Below the pieces are notes generated by a model. The model ran no database searches, had not been told where the DNA came from, and saw nothing but the letters and a program-made list of their open reading frames with translations. The position numbers were made by a program, and so were the translations under genes. Below, piece by piece: positions 36,987 to 46,344 of a stretch of 64,000 bases of DNA (position 1 is its first letter; every line of letters begins with the position of its first letter). Origin of the DNA: Paenibacillus periandrae (GTDB taxonomy: Bacteria; Bacillota; Bacilli; Paenibacillales; NBRC-103111). The stretch covers positions 171,125 through 235,124 of the forward strand of contig NZ_JAJNMU010000016.1 of NCBI RefSeq assembly GCF_022458865.1. Reading direction: 5' to 3'.

Positions 36987-37829
36987 ATGACTTGGGGCCG
37001 CAATCGAATTCTTTCACATCTGTTCCTGATTGTGTTATGTTTAATTCTCTTCTATCCGATATTTTGGTGGGTGGGAGCTGTTTTCAAAACAAATGCGGAG
37101 CTGGCTTCACCGGGCTTCTGGCCGCAGCATCCGACCCTGGATAATTTCGTGAAGGGCTGGACCGCGATTACAGGCTACTCATTCGGTCATTTCTACCTGA
37201 ATTCGTTCCGTTTGATCTTGAGTGTCCTGTTCACATCGCTCTTTTCCTGCAGTCTGGTTGCTTTTGGGTTCGCACGATTGAATTTTCCTTTAAAAAGCTT
37301 TTGGTTTTCCATCGTTCTGGTCACGCTGATGCTTCCGAATCAGGTTACTATTGTGCCACAGTATGTGATGTTCAGCAAATTCGGCTGGATAGATACGTAC
37401 CTTCCTTTTATCGTACCGCATTCGCTTGCAGGCGGCGTGGGCGGCTCATTCTTTATTTTTATGCTCGTACAGTTTATTCGCGGTATTCCTCACGAGCTGG
37501 ATGAGGCCGCCAAGATCGACGGATGCTCGCCGTTCGGAATATACTGGCGTATTATATTACCGCTGCTTGTCCCCGCCTTAATTACGATGTCTATATTCTG
37601 CTTCTTGTGGAATTGGGATGACTTTTTGGGACATATGATTTATATTCAATCCATAGACAAGTACACCGTCGGCTTGGCGCTTAAAGTATTTGTCGACGCT
37701 CAATCGAGTACGCCATGGGGCCAACTGTTCGCTATGTCATTCTTGTCGATCATGCCGGGAACGTTGATCTTCTTCCTGGCACAGCGATATATCGTGGAGG
37801 GTATGGCGACCTCCGGTTTAAAAGGCTAA
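36987..37829 (+). CDS. ABC sugar transporter permease, MalG/UgpE type
   Basis: 280 residues, six spans, with the EAA loop LDEAAKIDGCSPFGIYWRII. The start overlaps the end of the previous gene closely (spacing of one base) behind GGAGGG. This is the second CUT1 inner-membrane subunit. A 13-bp hairpin 25 bases after its stop separates it from the sensor kinase gene, so expression of the transport and regulatory genes may differ. Confidence 0.92.
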   Translation: MTWGRNRILSHLFLIVLCLILFYPIFWWVGAVFKTNAELASPGFWPQHPTLDNFVKGWTAITGYSFGHFYLNSFRLILSVLFTSLFSCSLVAFGFARLNFPLKSFWFSIVLVTLMLPNQVTIVPQYVMFSKFGWIDTYLPFIVPHSLAGGVGGSFFIFMLVQFIRGIPHELDEAAKIDGCSPFGIYWRIILPLLVPALITMSIFCFLWNWDDFLGHMIYIQSIDKYTVGLALKVFVDAQSSTPWGQLFAMSFLSIMPGTLIFFLAQRYIVEGMATSGLKG

Positions 37830-37853
37830 GTTCAAGTTCAGTTGCATCCAAGT

Positions 37854-37884
37854 CCGAAATGTGCCGGTTTACGGCATATTTCGG
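37854..37884 (+). terminator. strong intercistronic hairpin between permease and kinase genes
   Basis: CCGAAATGTGCCG, loop GTTTA, CGGCATATTTCGG: 13 bp with one wobble. It is followed by TCTTTGCGTTTT, not a clean T run, so it may act as a partial terminator or mRNA stabiliser inside the operon. Confidence 0.5.
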
Positions 37885-37932
37885 TCTTTGCGTTTTGGGC
37901 GGACACTAATTTATAGAATAGAGGCGAAGAGC

Positions 37933-39669
37933 TTGGAGTCGTTATTCAAAAAGCTTCCTATACGTTATCTGTATTTCGGATCTTTTGCGGTGTTCGCCCT
38001 TTGCCTGTTCACCGTCATTTTTTGGATCAGCTATCACTACTCGGTTAAAGCTATCGTGAAGACCGCTTCGGGTTACCAGGAGAAAATGCTTGTTGAATTA
38101 AACGGACGGCTTAAGGAGAAGTTGGACTTTATAGAGTCCATTTCGTTAGCGGTATCCAGAAATCCCGATGTAATTAATCTGCTGGGCAATCAAAACGAGG
38201 CTTATGAGCAGCATGCTCTGACGGAGCGGGTTTCCTCGGCGCTGCTTGGGCTGACCTTCTCATCACCGATGATTGACAGCATCCATGTTTATATGAATAT
38301 GCCCCCAGCCCCCGTGTCCCCAGTGGCCTATCTTCCGCTTCAGGAGCTGGACAAGGAAGCTTGGTACCCGTTATTGGAAAAAAACGATTTTCTATGGGTT
38401 GGCGAGCATTTGATCGATTCCCCAAATGGTAAAAAGTCGGTCGTTAGCTTTGCACGTAAGCTGACTTCGTTGTCGGGTGATTATGCCGGAGTCGTGCTGA
38501 TTCATATGAAAGCGACCACGCTGCAGGCGGTGCTCGGAGATCAGCATTTGCTGTCACAGCGGCTTTTGGTTGATTCCACCGGACACAAGATTGTCCAGAT
38601 CGGTAATCCGTCCATTGTGCTGACCGACGATGAATACAAGAAAATGCTCGGCAGCGCACTACCGTTGACGGCTCAGGAAATGACGAGCGTCGAGAAGCTT
38701 GTATTTTCATCCTCGACAGCTCTGGTCGTTTCCTCCAAGATGGCTGGCTCCGGCTGGGTGGTTGCGGAAATTACGCCGTGGGAGCTGCTTGCAGAGGACA
38801 GTCTGTTTATGCTGAAGGTGCTCGGAATGATCGGTTTGCTATCAATTATTGCTGTAATGCTGATCAGTGTCTATTTGAATCGGCAGTTTACGAAGCCAAT
38901 CTATCTGCTGCTCCGAAGCATGAACCAATACCCTGATCTGAATAAGGGTCATCTGCCCTCGGATTACCGCAACGAGTTCGGACAGCTGTTTCTAGGCTAC
39001 AACCGGCTGCTGACACGGATTGAGGAGCTGTACCAGTCGCTCGAAGAGCAATATAAACGCAAAAAGGAAACCGAGGTTAAAGCGCTGCAGGCGATGATGA
39101 ATCCGCATTTTCTATACAATACGCTGGACCAGCTGAATTGGATGGCTATTAAGGACGGGAATACACGGATGAGCGTCGTGCTGGAGATGACGGGTGCGAT
39201 GCTGCGGATCGGGTTATCAGACGGAGAAGCTTTGATAACCGTAGAGCAGGAGCTGGACTTTGTAAAAAATTATATGCAAATCCAACAAATCCGCCTTGGA
39301 GAGAAGAAAATTAAGTACCGGATCGATGTCAGTGAGGAGCTGCTGCCCTTGTTTATTCCTAAGATGACCCTGCAGCCTTTCGTTGAAAACAGTATCAAGC
39401 ATGGATTTCACGGCAGGGAGCACGGCAATCTGGATATCCATGTCAGCGCGACGGAAACGAAGCTTGTAATCACGATCACCGATGATGGGAAGGGCCTTCA
39501 TAACACGAAGCAGATTGGGAAAAAAACGGCTGGCGGCTACGGCATTGGTAATGTACGAGCGAGGCTGAATGAGTTTTTTGATTCGGATTACAGTATTGAA
39601 TTAATCGCTCTGGAGCACGAGGGGACCCGGGTGACCATTCAAATTCCAAAGCTGGAAACGAAGCTATAG
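37933..39669 (+). CDS. YesM-type sensor histidine kinase
   Basis: 578 residues from TTG 37933, eight bases after GAGG; a GTG at 37861 sits inside the preceding hairpin and has no site. Membrane span at about 15-37, extracellular cache-like sensor domain, second span at about 300-320, then a HAMP linker. The His_kinase domain has the phospho-accepting His in MMNPHFLYNTLDQL, and the ATPase domain has PFVENSIKHGF and DDGKGL. These kinases sense extracellular sugars, often with a binding protein. Partner of the response regulator that starts 26 bases later. Confidence 0.92.
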   Translation: MESLFKKLPIRYLYFGSFAVFALCLFTVIFWISYHYSVKAIVKTASGYQEKMLVELNGRLKEKLDFIESISLAVSRNPDVINLLGNQNEAYEQHALTERVSSALLGLTFSSPMIDSIHVYMNMPPAPVSPVAYLPLQELDKEAWYPLLEKNDFLWVGEHLIDSPNGKKSVVSFARKLTSLSGDYAGVVLIHMKATTLQAVLGDQHLLSQRLLVDSTGHKIVQIGNPSIVLTDDEYKKMLGSALPLTAQEMTSVEKLVFSSSTALVVSSKMAGSGWVVAEITPWELLAEDSLFMLKVLGMIGLLSIIAVMLISVYLNRQFTKPIYLLLRSMNQYPDLNKGHLPSDYRNEFGQLFLGYNRLLTRIEELYQSLEEQYKRKKETEVKALQAMMNPHFLYNTLDQLNWMAIKDGNTRMSVVLEMTGAMLRIGLSDGEALITVEQELDFVKNYMQIQQIRLGEKKIKYRIDVSEELLPLFIPKMTLQPFVENSIKHGFHGREHGNLDIHVSATETKLVITITDDGKGLHNTKQIGKKTAGGYGIGNVRARLNEFFDSDYSIELIALEHEGTRVTIQIPKLETKL

Positions 39670-39695
39670 ACCAGAACCGGGAGGGAGGCTACGTC

Positions 39696-41279
39696 ATGTG
39701 GAAGGTTGCGATTATTGATGATGACCCCAATTTACTGGAGGGGATGCGATATGCAATTCCGTGGAAGGAGCTGCAGGCAGAGTGGGTAGGCGAGGCTATT
39801 GACGGCAAGGAGGGTTTGGAGCTGATTCTGCAGTCAGGGCCCGATATTGTGATTAGCGATATTGACATGCCAGTGATGAATGGGCTGGAAATGCTCGAAG
39901 CGCTGCGTCGTGAGCAGTACGAAGGAAAATTTATTATTTTGAGCGGATATTCCGATTTTGAATATGCAAGGCAGGCGCTGCGCTTGTCGGTAGATGATTA
40001 TTTAAGCAAGCCGATTTCAATTGAAAGCTTGAAAAAGGTATTGGAGCGGGTCATCGGGAATTTGGAGCAGGAACGGTTGAAGGAACAGGAAGCTCAGGAG
40101 CATGAGCAGAGGCTGCAGGATTTTGAGCCTTATGTAATGAAGGAATGGCTGAAATCACTGCTGATCGGAGATGCCGGCAAGCAGGTCATCCGATCGGAGC
40201 TGGTTCAAATCAAGGTGGAGCAATGGGAGAAACAGGTGCATGTCGTACTCTGCATGGAGCTGGAAATGTCGGATGGATTGAAGAATTGGTATGCTTTCGA
40301 CCGCAGTCTGATGCGATTTGCGATCCAGAATGTGGTCCGGGAAATACTCGACGCCTACGGAGTCGAGTACGAATATATGGAAATGAACAGCCGATTGTAC
40401 GCGCTGTTGATCCATCTGGATGCGAATGAACAAAGTGAGCAGCTGCTGCATACGATCACCCGCCAAAGCAGCCGTCAGATCGAGCTCGCTCTGCGGGATC
40501 ATGTCAAGCTGACGATGGCAACCGGGGTCGGCAGCTTCCAGAAGGACTGGAGACAGCTGGGCGAATCGTTCGAACAGGCATGCCACAGCCTTAAGGGTGA
40601 GACGCTTGGAGAGGATAAGCCTATTCAGGGGCAGGAAATCAGCTCCGTACGCTTTTTCCATCAATTGGCTGAAGCCGTTCGCAATGTTCAAGAGGAGCAC
40701 GGCAACCAGCTCATAGCTGAATATATAGCCGGGCTGAAGGCTGACGAACCGTTTCATAAGCAGGATGTGAAGCAGTTTGTGAGTGAGCTTTGGATTATTA
40801 TGAACTATTCGCTGTATGATATCGGAATCGAGCTGAAGAACATGTATCCGGCTTTTGAGCCCGTGCCGGAGCCAGGCGGGGAGCATACTACAGACAGCCT
40901 GCAGCGCTGGCTCCAAGAGATGGTGCGGACCATTATTCACAGCACGTATATGAATGAAAATGTACGCCATCAGAAAATAGTCGAATTCATCACCCAGTTT
41001 ACCCATGAGCATTACATGGAAGATATTACACTCGGTATGATTGCGGAGAAGGTTCAGGTGTCCAAAAACTATTTGGGCCAAATTTTCAAAAATGTAATGA
41101 ACGAGACCTTTAATAACTACATCACCCGAATCCGTATGGAGCGGGCCAAAGGTATGCTGCTTGAAGGGAATTTATACATTTATGAGGTGGCCGAAAAGGT
41201 TGGATATAACAGTATTTCCTATTTTAGTACGCAATTTAAAAAATATACCGGCTATAATCCGACGGATTTAATTAAATAA
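39696..41279 (+). CDS. YesN-type AraC-family response regulator
   Basis: 527 residues. Receiver domain 1-120 with acidic pocket D8-D9-D10 and phospho-acceptor D55 (IVISDIDMPVMNG) and a late Lys (DYLSKP). A long YesN-type middle region follows. The C-terminal AraC double helix-turn-helix (about 425-527) includes KVQVSKNYLGQIFKNVMNE and VGYNSISYFSTQFKKYTGYN. It should activate this operon in response to the YesM-type kinase. Confidence 0.93.
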   Translation: MWKVAIIDDDPNLLEGMRYAIPWKELQAEWVGEAIDGKEGLELILQSGPDIVISDIDMPVMNGLEMLEALRREQYEGKFIILSGYSDFEYARQALRLSVDDYLSKPISIESLKKVLERVIGNLEQERLKEQEAQEHEQRLQDFEPYVMKEWLKSLLIGDAGKQVIRSELVQIKVEQWEKQVHVVLCMELEMSDGLKNWYAFDRSLMRFAIQNVVREILDAYGVEYEYMEMNSRLYALLIHLDANEQSEQLLHTITRQSSRQIELALRDHVKLTMATGVGSFQKDWRQLGESFEQACHSLKGETLGEDKPIQGQEISSVRFFHQLAEAVRNVQEEHGNQLIAEYIAGLKADEPFHKQDVKQFVSELWIIMNYSLYDIGIELKNMYPAFEPVPEPGGEHTTDSLQRWLQEMVRTIIHSTYMNENVRHQKIVEFITQFTHEHYMEDITLGMIAEKVQVSKNYLGQIFKNVMNETFNNYITRIRMERAKGMLLEGNLYIYEVAEKVGYNSISYFSTQFKKYTGYNPTDLIK

Positions 41280-41395
41280 CAATCGTTTTTTGTTGTTTTG
41301 TAGAAACAATTGTAACTTTGTGTTATAGGATTCAATCTGCCGTTAAATTATAATATGAAGGGTCAAGGGTGAAAACAAAGAAAAGGGTGATTACA

Positions 41396-42706
41396 GTGGG
41401 ATTTGGACGTAAAAAGACGGCTGCTATGCTGTCTGTACTTGGCTTAAGCTTAACCTTATCGGCGTGCGGTTCGGGCAGTCCGACAGCCCAGCCTGCCCAA
41501 GGCGGGGATAAAAAATCGGAAGTCAAATTGCGAATTACATGGGCTGGCTCGCAAGTTAGACATGATGCTACGCTTAAAGCTCTGGATGCTTATACCAAGC
41601 TGCATCCTGAAGTGAAATTCGAGCCTGAGTATATGGGATTCGATACGTATTGGACCAAGATGGGTACGCTCTCCGCAGCCAGAAATTTGCCCGATATTAT
41701 GCAAATCGATACGAATAACTTGATGGATTACGCTCAGCGCGGTCAATTATTAGACATTGGAAGCGGTATCAGCGCATCCGATATTGATCCTTCCCTGATT
41801 AAAGCCGGCAATGTGGATGGCAAGCAGTACGCGATTCCGATCGGTGCCAACGCCATAGCTCTGCATTACGATAAGGTGATGTTAGAGAAGCTGGGCATTC
41901 AGGTTCCCGATCAAGGCTTCACATGGGATGAGCTGATCAAGCTGGCGCGCGAGGTGAAGCCGAAGCTGGACAAAGGAAAGTATTTGCTTCAGGATTTATC
42001 GGTTTCCATTGCCGGGAATGAAACGGACAAATATGAGATTTACCAGCTGGCCCAAGGCAAAGGCCTTCTGCACACGCCAGACGGTAAATTCAATATCGAT
42101 AAAGACACCTTCGTGAAATTCAATCAGCTGTTTGCGGAGCTGCGCAAGGATGGTATCGTACCTCCGATTGATGTTACGGTAGCGAATAAGGAGAATGATC
42201 CGAAGCTAGACAATTTGCTGAATGGTACCATCATGATCCAGCGTGGATATGCGGCAAGCATCGGTGCTATTGATGGTGTGAAGCCAGGCCAATTCGGATT
42301 AATGGTTACACCTAAAGCTGTAAAATCAGGTTCTTTCCTGCTGCCTGCCCAATTTTTTGCAGTTTCCAAGGAGTCCAAATATCCGGAGCAAGCAAAGCAA
42401 TTCATCGACTGGTTCGTGAATGATGTAGAAGCGGGCAAAATCTTAGGATTGTCGCGCGGACCGCAGGTTTCCAAAAAAGTTTCAGAGGCTCTCACTTCTA
42501 CATATACGGATGTGGAGAAGCAGCAGATTGATCTGATCCAAAAGACGGCTCCTATTGCAAATGAATTTAACAGCAGACCCAAAGGCTATGGCAGCTTTGC
42601 CGGCGAATACAACAAGGTCTCTCAGCAAATCGGATTTGGCAAGATCACACCGGAGCAGGGCTTCGATGAGCTGAAGAAAAAATGGCAGGAAACTGTTGGT
42701 AAATAA
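41396..42706 (+). CDS. ABC sugar solute-binding lipoprotein
   Basis: 436 residues from GTG 41396, five bases after AAGGGTGA; a GTG nine codons earlier is also possible. The signal peptide ends in a lipobox LSAC with the lipidated Cys at residue 24. Extracytoplasmic solute-binding family 1 follows (TWAGSQVRHDATLKALDAYT, then LPDIMQIDTNNLMDYAQRGQ). It should capture the sugar outside and deliver it to the two permeases upstream. Placed after the regulator genes instead of before the permeases, and 90 bases from the regulator stop. Confidence 0.92.
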   Translation: MGFGRKKTAAMLSVLGLSLTLSACGSGSPTAQPAQGGDKKSEVKLRITWAGSQVRHDATLKALDAYTKLHPEVKFEPEYMGFDTYWTKMGTLSAARNLPDIMQIDTNNLMDYAQRGQLLDIGSGISASDIDPSLIKAGNVDGKQYAIPIGANAIALHYDKVMLEKLGIQVPDQGFTWDELIKLAREVKPKLDKGKYLLQDLSVSIAGNETDKYEIYQLAQGKGLLHTPDGKFNIDKDTFVKFNQLFAELRKDGIVPPIDVTVANKENDPKLDNLLNGTIMIQRGYAASIGAIDGVKPGQFGLMVTPKAVKSGSFLLPAQFFAVSKESKYPEQAKQFIDWFVNDVEAGKILGLSRGPQVSKKVSEALTSTYTDVEKQQIDLIQKTAPIANEFNSRPKGYGSFAGEYNKVSQQIGFGKITPEQGFDELKKKWQETVGK

Positions 42707-42734
42707 GTGAAATCAAGCAGGGGAGACAAGCTGA

Positions 42735-43748
42735 ATGAGAAGCATCGTTTGTCAACAAATCAATGAATTCAAAATGACTGAAGCGGAAATTCCCATACAG
42801 CAGCCCGGCGAATCGCTTGTCCGTATTAAAAGGATCGGTATTTGTGGAACGGATCTTCATGCTTATAAAGGCAATCAGCCTTTCTTCAGCTATCCACGCA
42901 TATTGGGTCATGAGCTGTCGGGCATCGTCGAGCAGATTGAAGGCGAAGCAAAGGGGATTTCCGTCGGTGATCAAGTGGCGTTCATTCCTTATCTGGAATG
43001 CGGCGAATGTATTGCTTGCAGGAATGGCAAGACGAACTGCTGCACGAAGATGCGTGTGCTGGGCGTTCATACAGATGGCGGTATGAGAGAATTTATTGCT
43101 GTACCGACTGATCACCTGATCCCGGTCAATCAGCTTACGCTGGACGAGGCAGCTGTATTGGAGCCGCTGAGCATCGGCGCCCACGCTGTAAGACGTGCCG
43201 AGCCACAGCCGGGAGAGAAGGTGCTTGTCATTGGAGCGGGTCCGATCGGACTTGGCGTTATGGCCTTTGCCAAGCAGCGTGGTGCCGTTGTCATTGCGAT
43301 GGATATGAATGATCAGCGTCTGCAGTTTTGTCGCGAATGGATCGGTGTTGACTATATCGTGAACGCATCCGATAATCCGAAGGAGCAGCTGGAGGCTATC
43401 ACAGATGGTGACTATCCGACGATTGTGTGGGATGCCACGGGCAACCGGCATTCGATGACTGGTGCTTTTCAATGGGCAGCCCATGGCGGCAAGCTGTTAT
43501 ATGTCGGCTTGGTCAGTGCGGATATCACTTTCAACGATCCGGAGTTTCATAAAAAAGAGCTGACCCTGATGGGCAGCCGCAATGCCACCAAGGCGGATTT
43601 TGAGGTTGTCATTGAAGCCTTAAGCAGCGGTAAGATGGATATGAATGCTTATATTACACATAAAACAAGCTTTGATGGCATGATCGCGGAATTTGAAGGA
43701 TGGTTGGATCCGGCGAACGGTGTCATTAAAGCAATGGTTGAGGTTTAA
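42735..43748 (+). CDS. zinc-dependent medium-chain dehydrogenase
   Basis: 337 residues. Catalytic zinc ligands C37 (GICGTDLH) and H59-E60 (GHE), and the structural zinc loop with four Cys at 89, 92, 95 and 103 (CGECIACRNGKTNCC). The Rossmann motif is VIGAGPIGLG at about 165-174. This is the sorbitol, threonine and L-galactonate dehydrogenase branch (RspB/YjjN-like). In this operon it probably oxidises a sugar acid or hexonate released from the imported pectin fragment. Exact substrate not predictable. Confidence 0.87.
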   Translation: MRSIVCQQINEFKMTEAEIPIQQPGESLVRIKRIGICGTDLHAYKGNQPFFSYPRILGHELSGIVEQIEGEAKGISVGDQVAFIPYLECGECIACRNGKTNCCTKMRVLGVHTDGGMREFIAVPTDHLIPVNQLTLDEAAVLEPLSIGAHAVRRAEPQPGEKVLVIGAGPIGLGVMAFAKQRGAVVIAMDMNDQRLQFCREWIGVDYIVNASDNPKEQLEAITDGDYPTIVWDATGNRHSMTGAFQWAAHGGKLLYVGLVSADITFNDPEFHKKELTLMGSRNATKADFEVVIEALSSGKMDMNAYITHKTSFDGMIAEFEGWLDPANGVIKAMVEV

Positions 43749-43837
43749 GAGCATACGGCAAGCAGTGCGTGTTCACCAAGAGCCTTGGGCCATCTTGGGG
43801 GAACGCGCATTTTCATGAATTTAGGAGGTAGTTGACA

Positions 43838-44938
43838 ATGACTTATGCACAAATTGATCTGCTTAAGAAGCAGTATCGAACAGAAGAGAAGTGGTATTCG
43901 CTGCGCTGGCATTATATTGAAAGCTGCATTCTCAAGGCTTATCAGGACAGCTATGAGCAGACAGGAGACCAAGCCGAGTACGATTTTGCCAAAAGCTTTA
44001 TCGATCGTCAATTTAATGAAGCGGGTATTATTGAATTCATTGATGTGAATTATTACAGCATAGATCAGATCCGGATGGCCTCTAACCTGTTCGCGCTTTA
44101 TAAACAGGAGAAGGATGAGAGATACAAAAACGTGCTGGACCAGATTTATAGGCAGCTGGATTCGTATCCGCGTACGAAATCGGGAAGCTTCTGGCACAAA
44201 GAGAATTATCCGAATCAGGTTTGGCTTGACGGCTTGTTTATGGGCCAGCCGTTTTATGTGCAGTATATAAAGGAGTTCAGCGAAACCAAGGATTATTCCG
44301 ATACCCTGCGCCAATTCGCGAATGCGCGCCAATTTTTATATGATGACAGTAAAAAGCTATATGCGCATGCTTATGATGAGAGCCTTGAAATTTTCTGGTG
44401 CGATCCTGTTACGGGGCAGTCTCCTCATGTATGGGGGCGTGCTGTGGGCTGGCTGGTCATGGCACTGGTCGATGTGCTGGAGCTGCTTGAGAAGGAGCCT
44501 GCCGATACGGAGCCATTAAAGGCCATGCTGTTGGAAACGATTAATGACATGCTGCCTCATCAGCACGAAGGTGGCATGTGGTTCCAGGTTGTAGATCATG
44601 AGGACAGTGCAGGCAATTACCTGGAGTCAAGTGGAACGCTGATGCTGGCTTATGCAATCTTAAAAGGTGTGCGGCTTGGATGTCTACCCAAGGAATATGC
44701 GGTATACGGTCAAAAAGCTTTTGATGGTACCGTAAAGGAATACATTCATGAGGTGGATGGAGAAATCCGGCTGGGCGGTATTTGTAAAAGTGCAGGGCTT
44801 GGCAGAAATCCGGACACGGGCATTGTGCGCGACGGCAGCTATGTGTACTATATTACCGGAGAGCAGGTTGTGGAGAACAACGGACACGGGGTTGCACCGC
44901 TGCTGCTGGCTTACAATGAGATAAAGCTGCTGAAATAA
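43838..44938 (+). CDS. GH105 unsaturated rhamnogalacturonyl hydrolase
   Basis: 366 residues from ATG 43838, which has GGAGG nine bases upstream; a TTG two codons earlier is less likely. Alpha/alpha-barrel with GH105 hallmarks: GSFWHKENYPNQVWLDGLFM, where the Asp of WLDGLFM matches the general acid of YteR, and SPHVWGRAVGWLVMALVDVL. No signal peptide, so it acts in the cytoplasm on imported disaccharides. It removes the unsaturated galacturonyl residue left by rhamnogalacturonan lyases. This gene is the best guide to the substrate of the whole cluster. Last gene; a strong terminator follows. Confidence 0.92.
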   Translation: MTYAQIDLLKKQYRTEEKWYSLRWHYIESCILKAYQDSYEQTGDQAEYDFAKSFIDRQFNEAGIIEFIDVNYYSIDQIRMASNLFALYKQEKDERYKNVLDQIYRQLDSYPRTKSGSFWHKENYPNQVWLDGLFMGQPFYVQYIKEFSETKDYSDTLRQFANARQFLYDDSKKLYAHAYDESLEIFWCDPVTGQSPHVWGRAVGWLVMALVDVLELLEKEPADTEPLKAMLLETINDMLPHQHEGGMWFQVVDHEDSAGNYLESSGTLMLAYAILKGVRLGCLPKEYAVYGQKAFDGTVKEYIHEVDGEIRLGGICKSAGLGRNPDTGIVRDGSYVYYITGEQVVENNGHGVAPLLLAYNEIKLLK

Positions 44939-44950
44939 TATGAATGGATG

Positions 44951-44996
44951 AAATCCAATTTGTTGTCATTACCATTGGCGATAAATTGGATTTTTT
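44951..44996 (+). terminator. intrinsic terminator of the sugar utilisation operon
   Basis: AAATCCAATTT, a 21-base loop, AAATTGGATTT and T6, 12 bases after the GH105 stop. Confidence 0.85.
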
Positions 44997-45325
44997 GTCA
45001 TATTGCGGAGTTTGTCATTTCGCTCGACATACGGGCTTCTATGATCTTTAGTCATCTTTGTAGTATTATCGGGTAGATATAACCTAGACAAACAGGATCA
45101 TGGTAGCGTTATCCAAAATGGACAAAAATTGGCTTTGCAAAGGAAACTGCAAAAGTAAGGTGCAAGCGAGATTAATAAAAGCCCGAAGATACCGTTTCTT
45201 GTATTTTCGGGCTCTTTACATTAATTATACAAACACGTATATACATCCTCTGAAATGATGAAGATATATTCCTTGCTTGATTCTATCTGTACTTGTAACA
45301 TTTGAAGAATTTTCGCCAAAAAAGT
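44997..45325. other. intergenic region
   Basis: About 330 bases without a gene. A hairpin GCCCGAAGATAC / GTATTTTCGGGC (45181-45212) with flanking A and T tracts could terminate on either strand. Nothing else is recognisable. Confidence 0.4.
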
Positions 45326-45382
45326 TTGACAGGATCGAGATATTAATATATAACTATAATTGTTATAACCAATATAGTTATA
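45326..45382 (+). promoter_or_regulatory. promoter with two overlapping palindromic operators
   Basis: -35 TTGACA (45326-45331), 17-base spacer, -10 TATAAC (45349-45354). The -10 box is the left arm of TATAAC-N7-GTTATA (45349-45367), and a second identical dyad shares part of it (45364-45382). A repressor bound there would block RNA polymerase. It controls the VOC gene at 45418. Confidence 0.7.
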
Positions 45383-45417
45383 GGTTAATAAATTAAATTC
45401 AAATTTGGGAGGTTAAT

Positions 45418-45780
45418 ATGAAAATCACAGACCATTTTATCCCCGTTTTTACCAATCAACTAGATACAACCGTTGCTTATTATGAATCTCTTGCTAACCG
45501 ACCTATGGATCGAAGCTGGGAAATTCCCGAAGCTGGATTGTCTTTAGCCACAGTATATCCTTACGTTATCGTATCTGGAAGTCCGGAGGCCTTGGAGCCC
45601 GCCAGGTCACTCCGTGCCGTAGTGTACGTTGATTCCATGAACGAATTGAAGGACGTATTCAAACAGCAAAATACCCTTATTATAAGGGATCAGCATGGTC
45701 CTATTGGTCCAAGCATTTTTGTACAACATCCTGATGGCAGTTTTATTGAATATGTAGAGCCTGCTCAGGCTACTGTTTGA
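45418..45780 (+). CDS. VOC-superfamily (glyoxalase/dioxygenase-like) protein
   Basis: 120 residues, behind GGGAGG. A single vicinal-oxygen-chelate module: ITDHFIPVFTNQLDTTVAYY, SLRAVVYVDSMNELKDVFKQ and FVQHPDGSFIEYVEP, with the late Glu typical of metal ligands; the first His is less certain. Metal-dependent lyase, dioxygenase or binding role not determinable. Preceded by a clear promoter with overlapping operators. Converges on the Rrf2 gene, sharing a 17-bp perfect terminator. Confidence 0.82.
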   Translation: MKITDHFIPVFTNQLDTTVAYYESLANRPMDRSWEIPEAGLSLATVYPYVIVSGSPEALEPARSLRAVVYVDSMNELKDVFKQQNTLIIRDQHGPIGPSIFVQHPDGSFIEYVEPAQATV

Positions 45781-45800
45781 CTGGCACAAATATAAAAAAT

Positions 45801-45847
45801 GTAAAATAAAGCTGCTCCACGGTACGTAGAGAGCAGCTTTATTTTAC
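45801..45847. terminator. bidirectional terminator
   Basis: Perfect 17-bp stem GTAAAATAAAGCTGCTC with a 13-base loop, A/T tracts on both flanks, lying between the convergent VOC and Rrf2 genes and overlapping the last codons of the latter. Confidence 0.88.
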
Positions 45848-46273
45848 ATTCGCTTTTGTCCGTAATTCCTCAACAATCTGAGCCAGAGTGACGGAAGCCA
45901 GTTTATGCTCCATTGCCAACTGCGCATGAGAGAGCTGTGGTGCAAGAACCGATTCAATGTTCATGCCTACAGAGCAACTTGGGTCAGGGTCCTTGTGAAA
46001 ATTGAAAAGCTGGTTTCCTTCCACAGATTCGACCGCCTGATAGATATCCAGAAGGGTTAATCTTTCGGGAGATATTCGAAGGGAGGCCCCCGCAACTCCA
46101 GCTTTTGTTTCAATGTATCCTGCTTTTTTGAGCTGGGCCATGATCCGTCTAATGACAACAGGGTTACTATTGATGCTTCGTGCTATTCGATCGCCTGTAC
46201 TATATAGCGGGTCCAATGTAATCATCGAGAGAATATGGACTGCCATCGAAAAACGACTGCTAATTTGCTTCAT
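45839..46273 (-). CDS. Rrf2-family transcriptional regulator
   Basis: 144 residues. Winged helix (SRFSMAVHILSMITLD, then RIARSINSNPVVIRRIMAQL and the AGVAGASL wing). Residues 100-144 form the dimerisation helix. A single Cys (PSCSVGMN) stands where iron-sulfur members have three, so this is a YwnA-like, non-cluster or thiol-sensing type. It may bind the dyads in front of the neighbouring VOC gene, but they are not in its own promoter. Confidence 0.87.
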   Translation of the reverse strand: MKQISSRFSMAVHILSMITLDPLYSTGDRIARSINSNPVVIRRIMAQLKKAGYIETKAGVAGASLRISPERLTLLDIYQAVESVEGNQLFNFHKDPDPSCSVGMNIESVLAPQLSHAQLAMEHKLASVTLAQIVEELRTKANVK

Positions 46274-46344
46274 CTTCTCACCCTCTTGCTACACAGTATA
46301 ATTCCAATTAAAGAACAGGTCAATCGACAAAACAAAGGTAGGGG

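Noticed and set aside
37861..37932. GTG start that would extend the histidine kinase by 24 residues
   Set aside because: It lies inside a 13-bp hairpin with no ribosome binding site; TTG 37933 has GAGG at the right distance.
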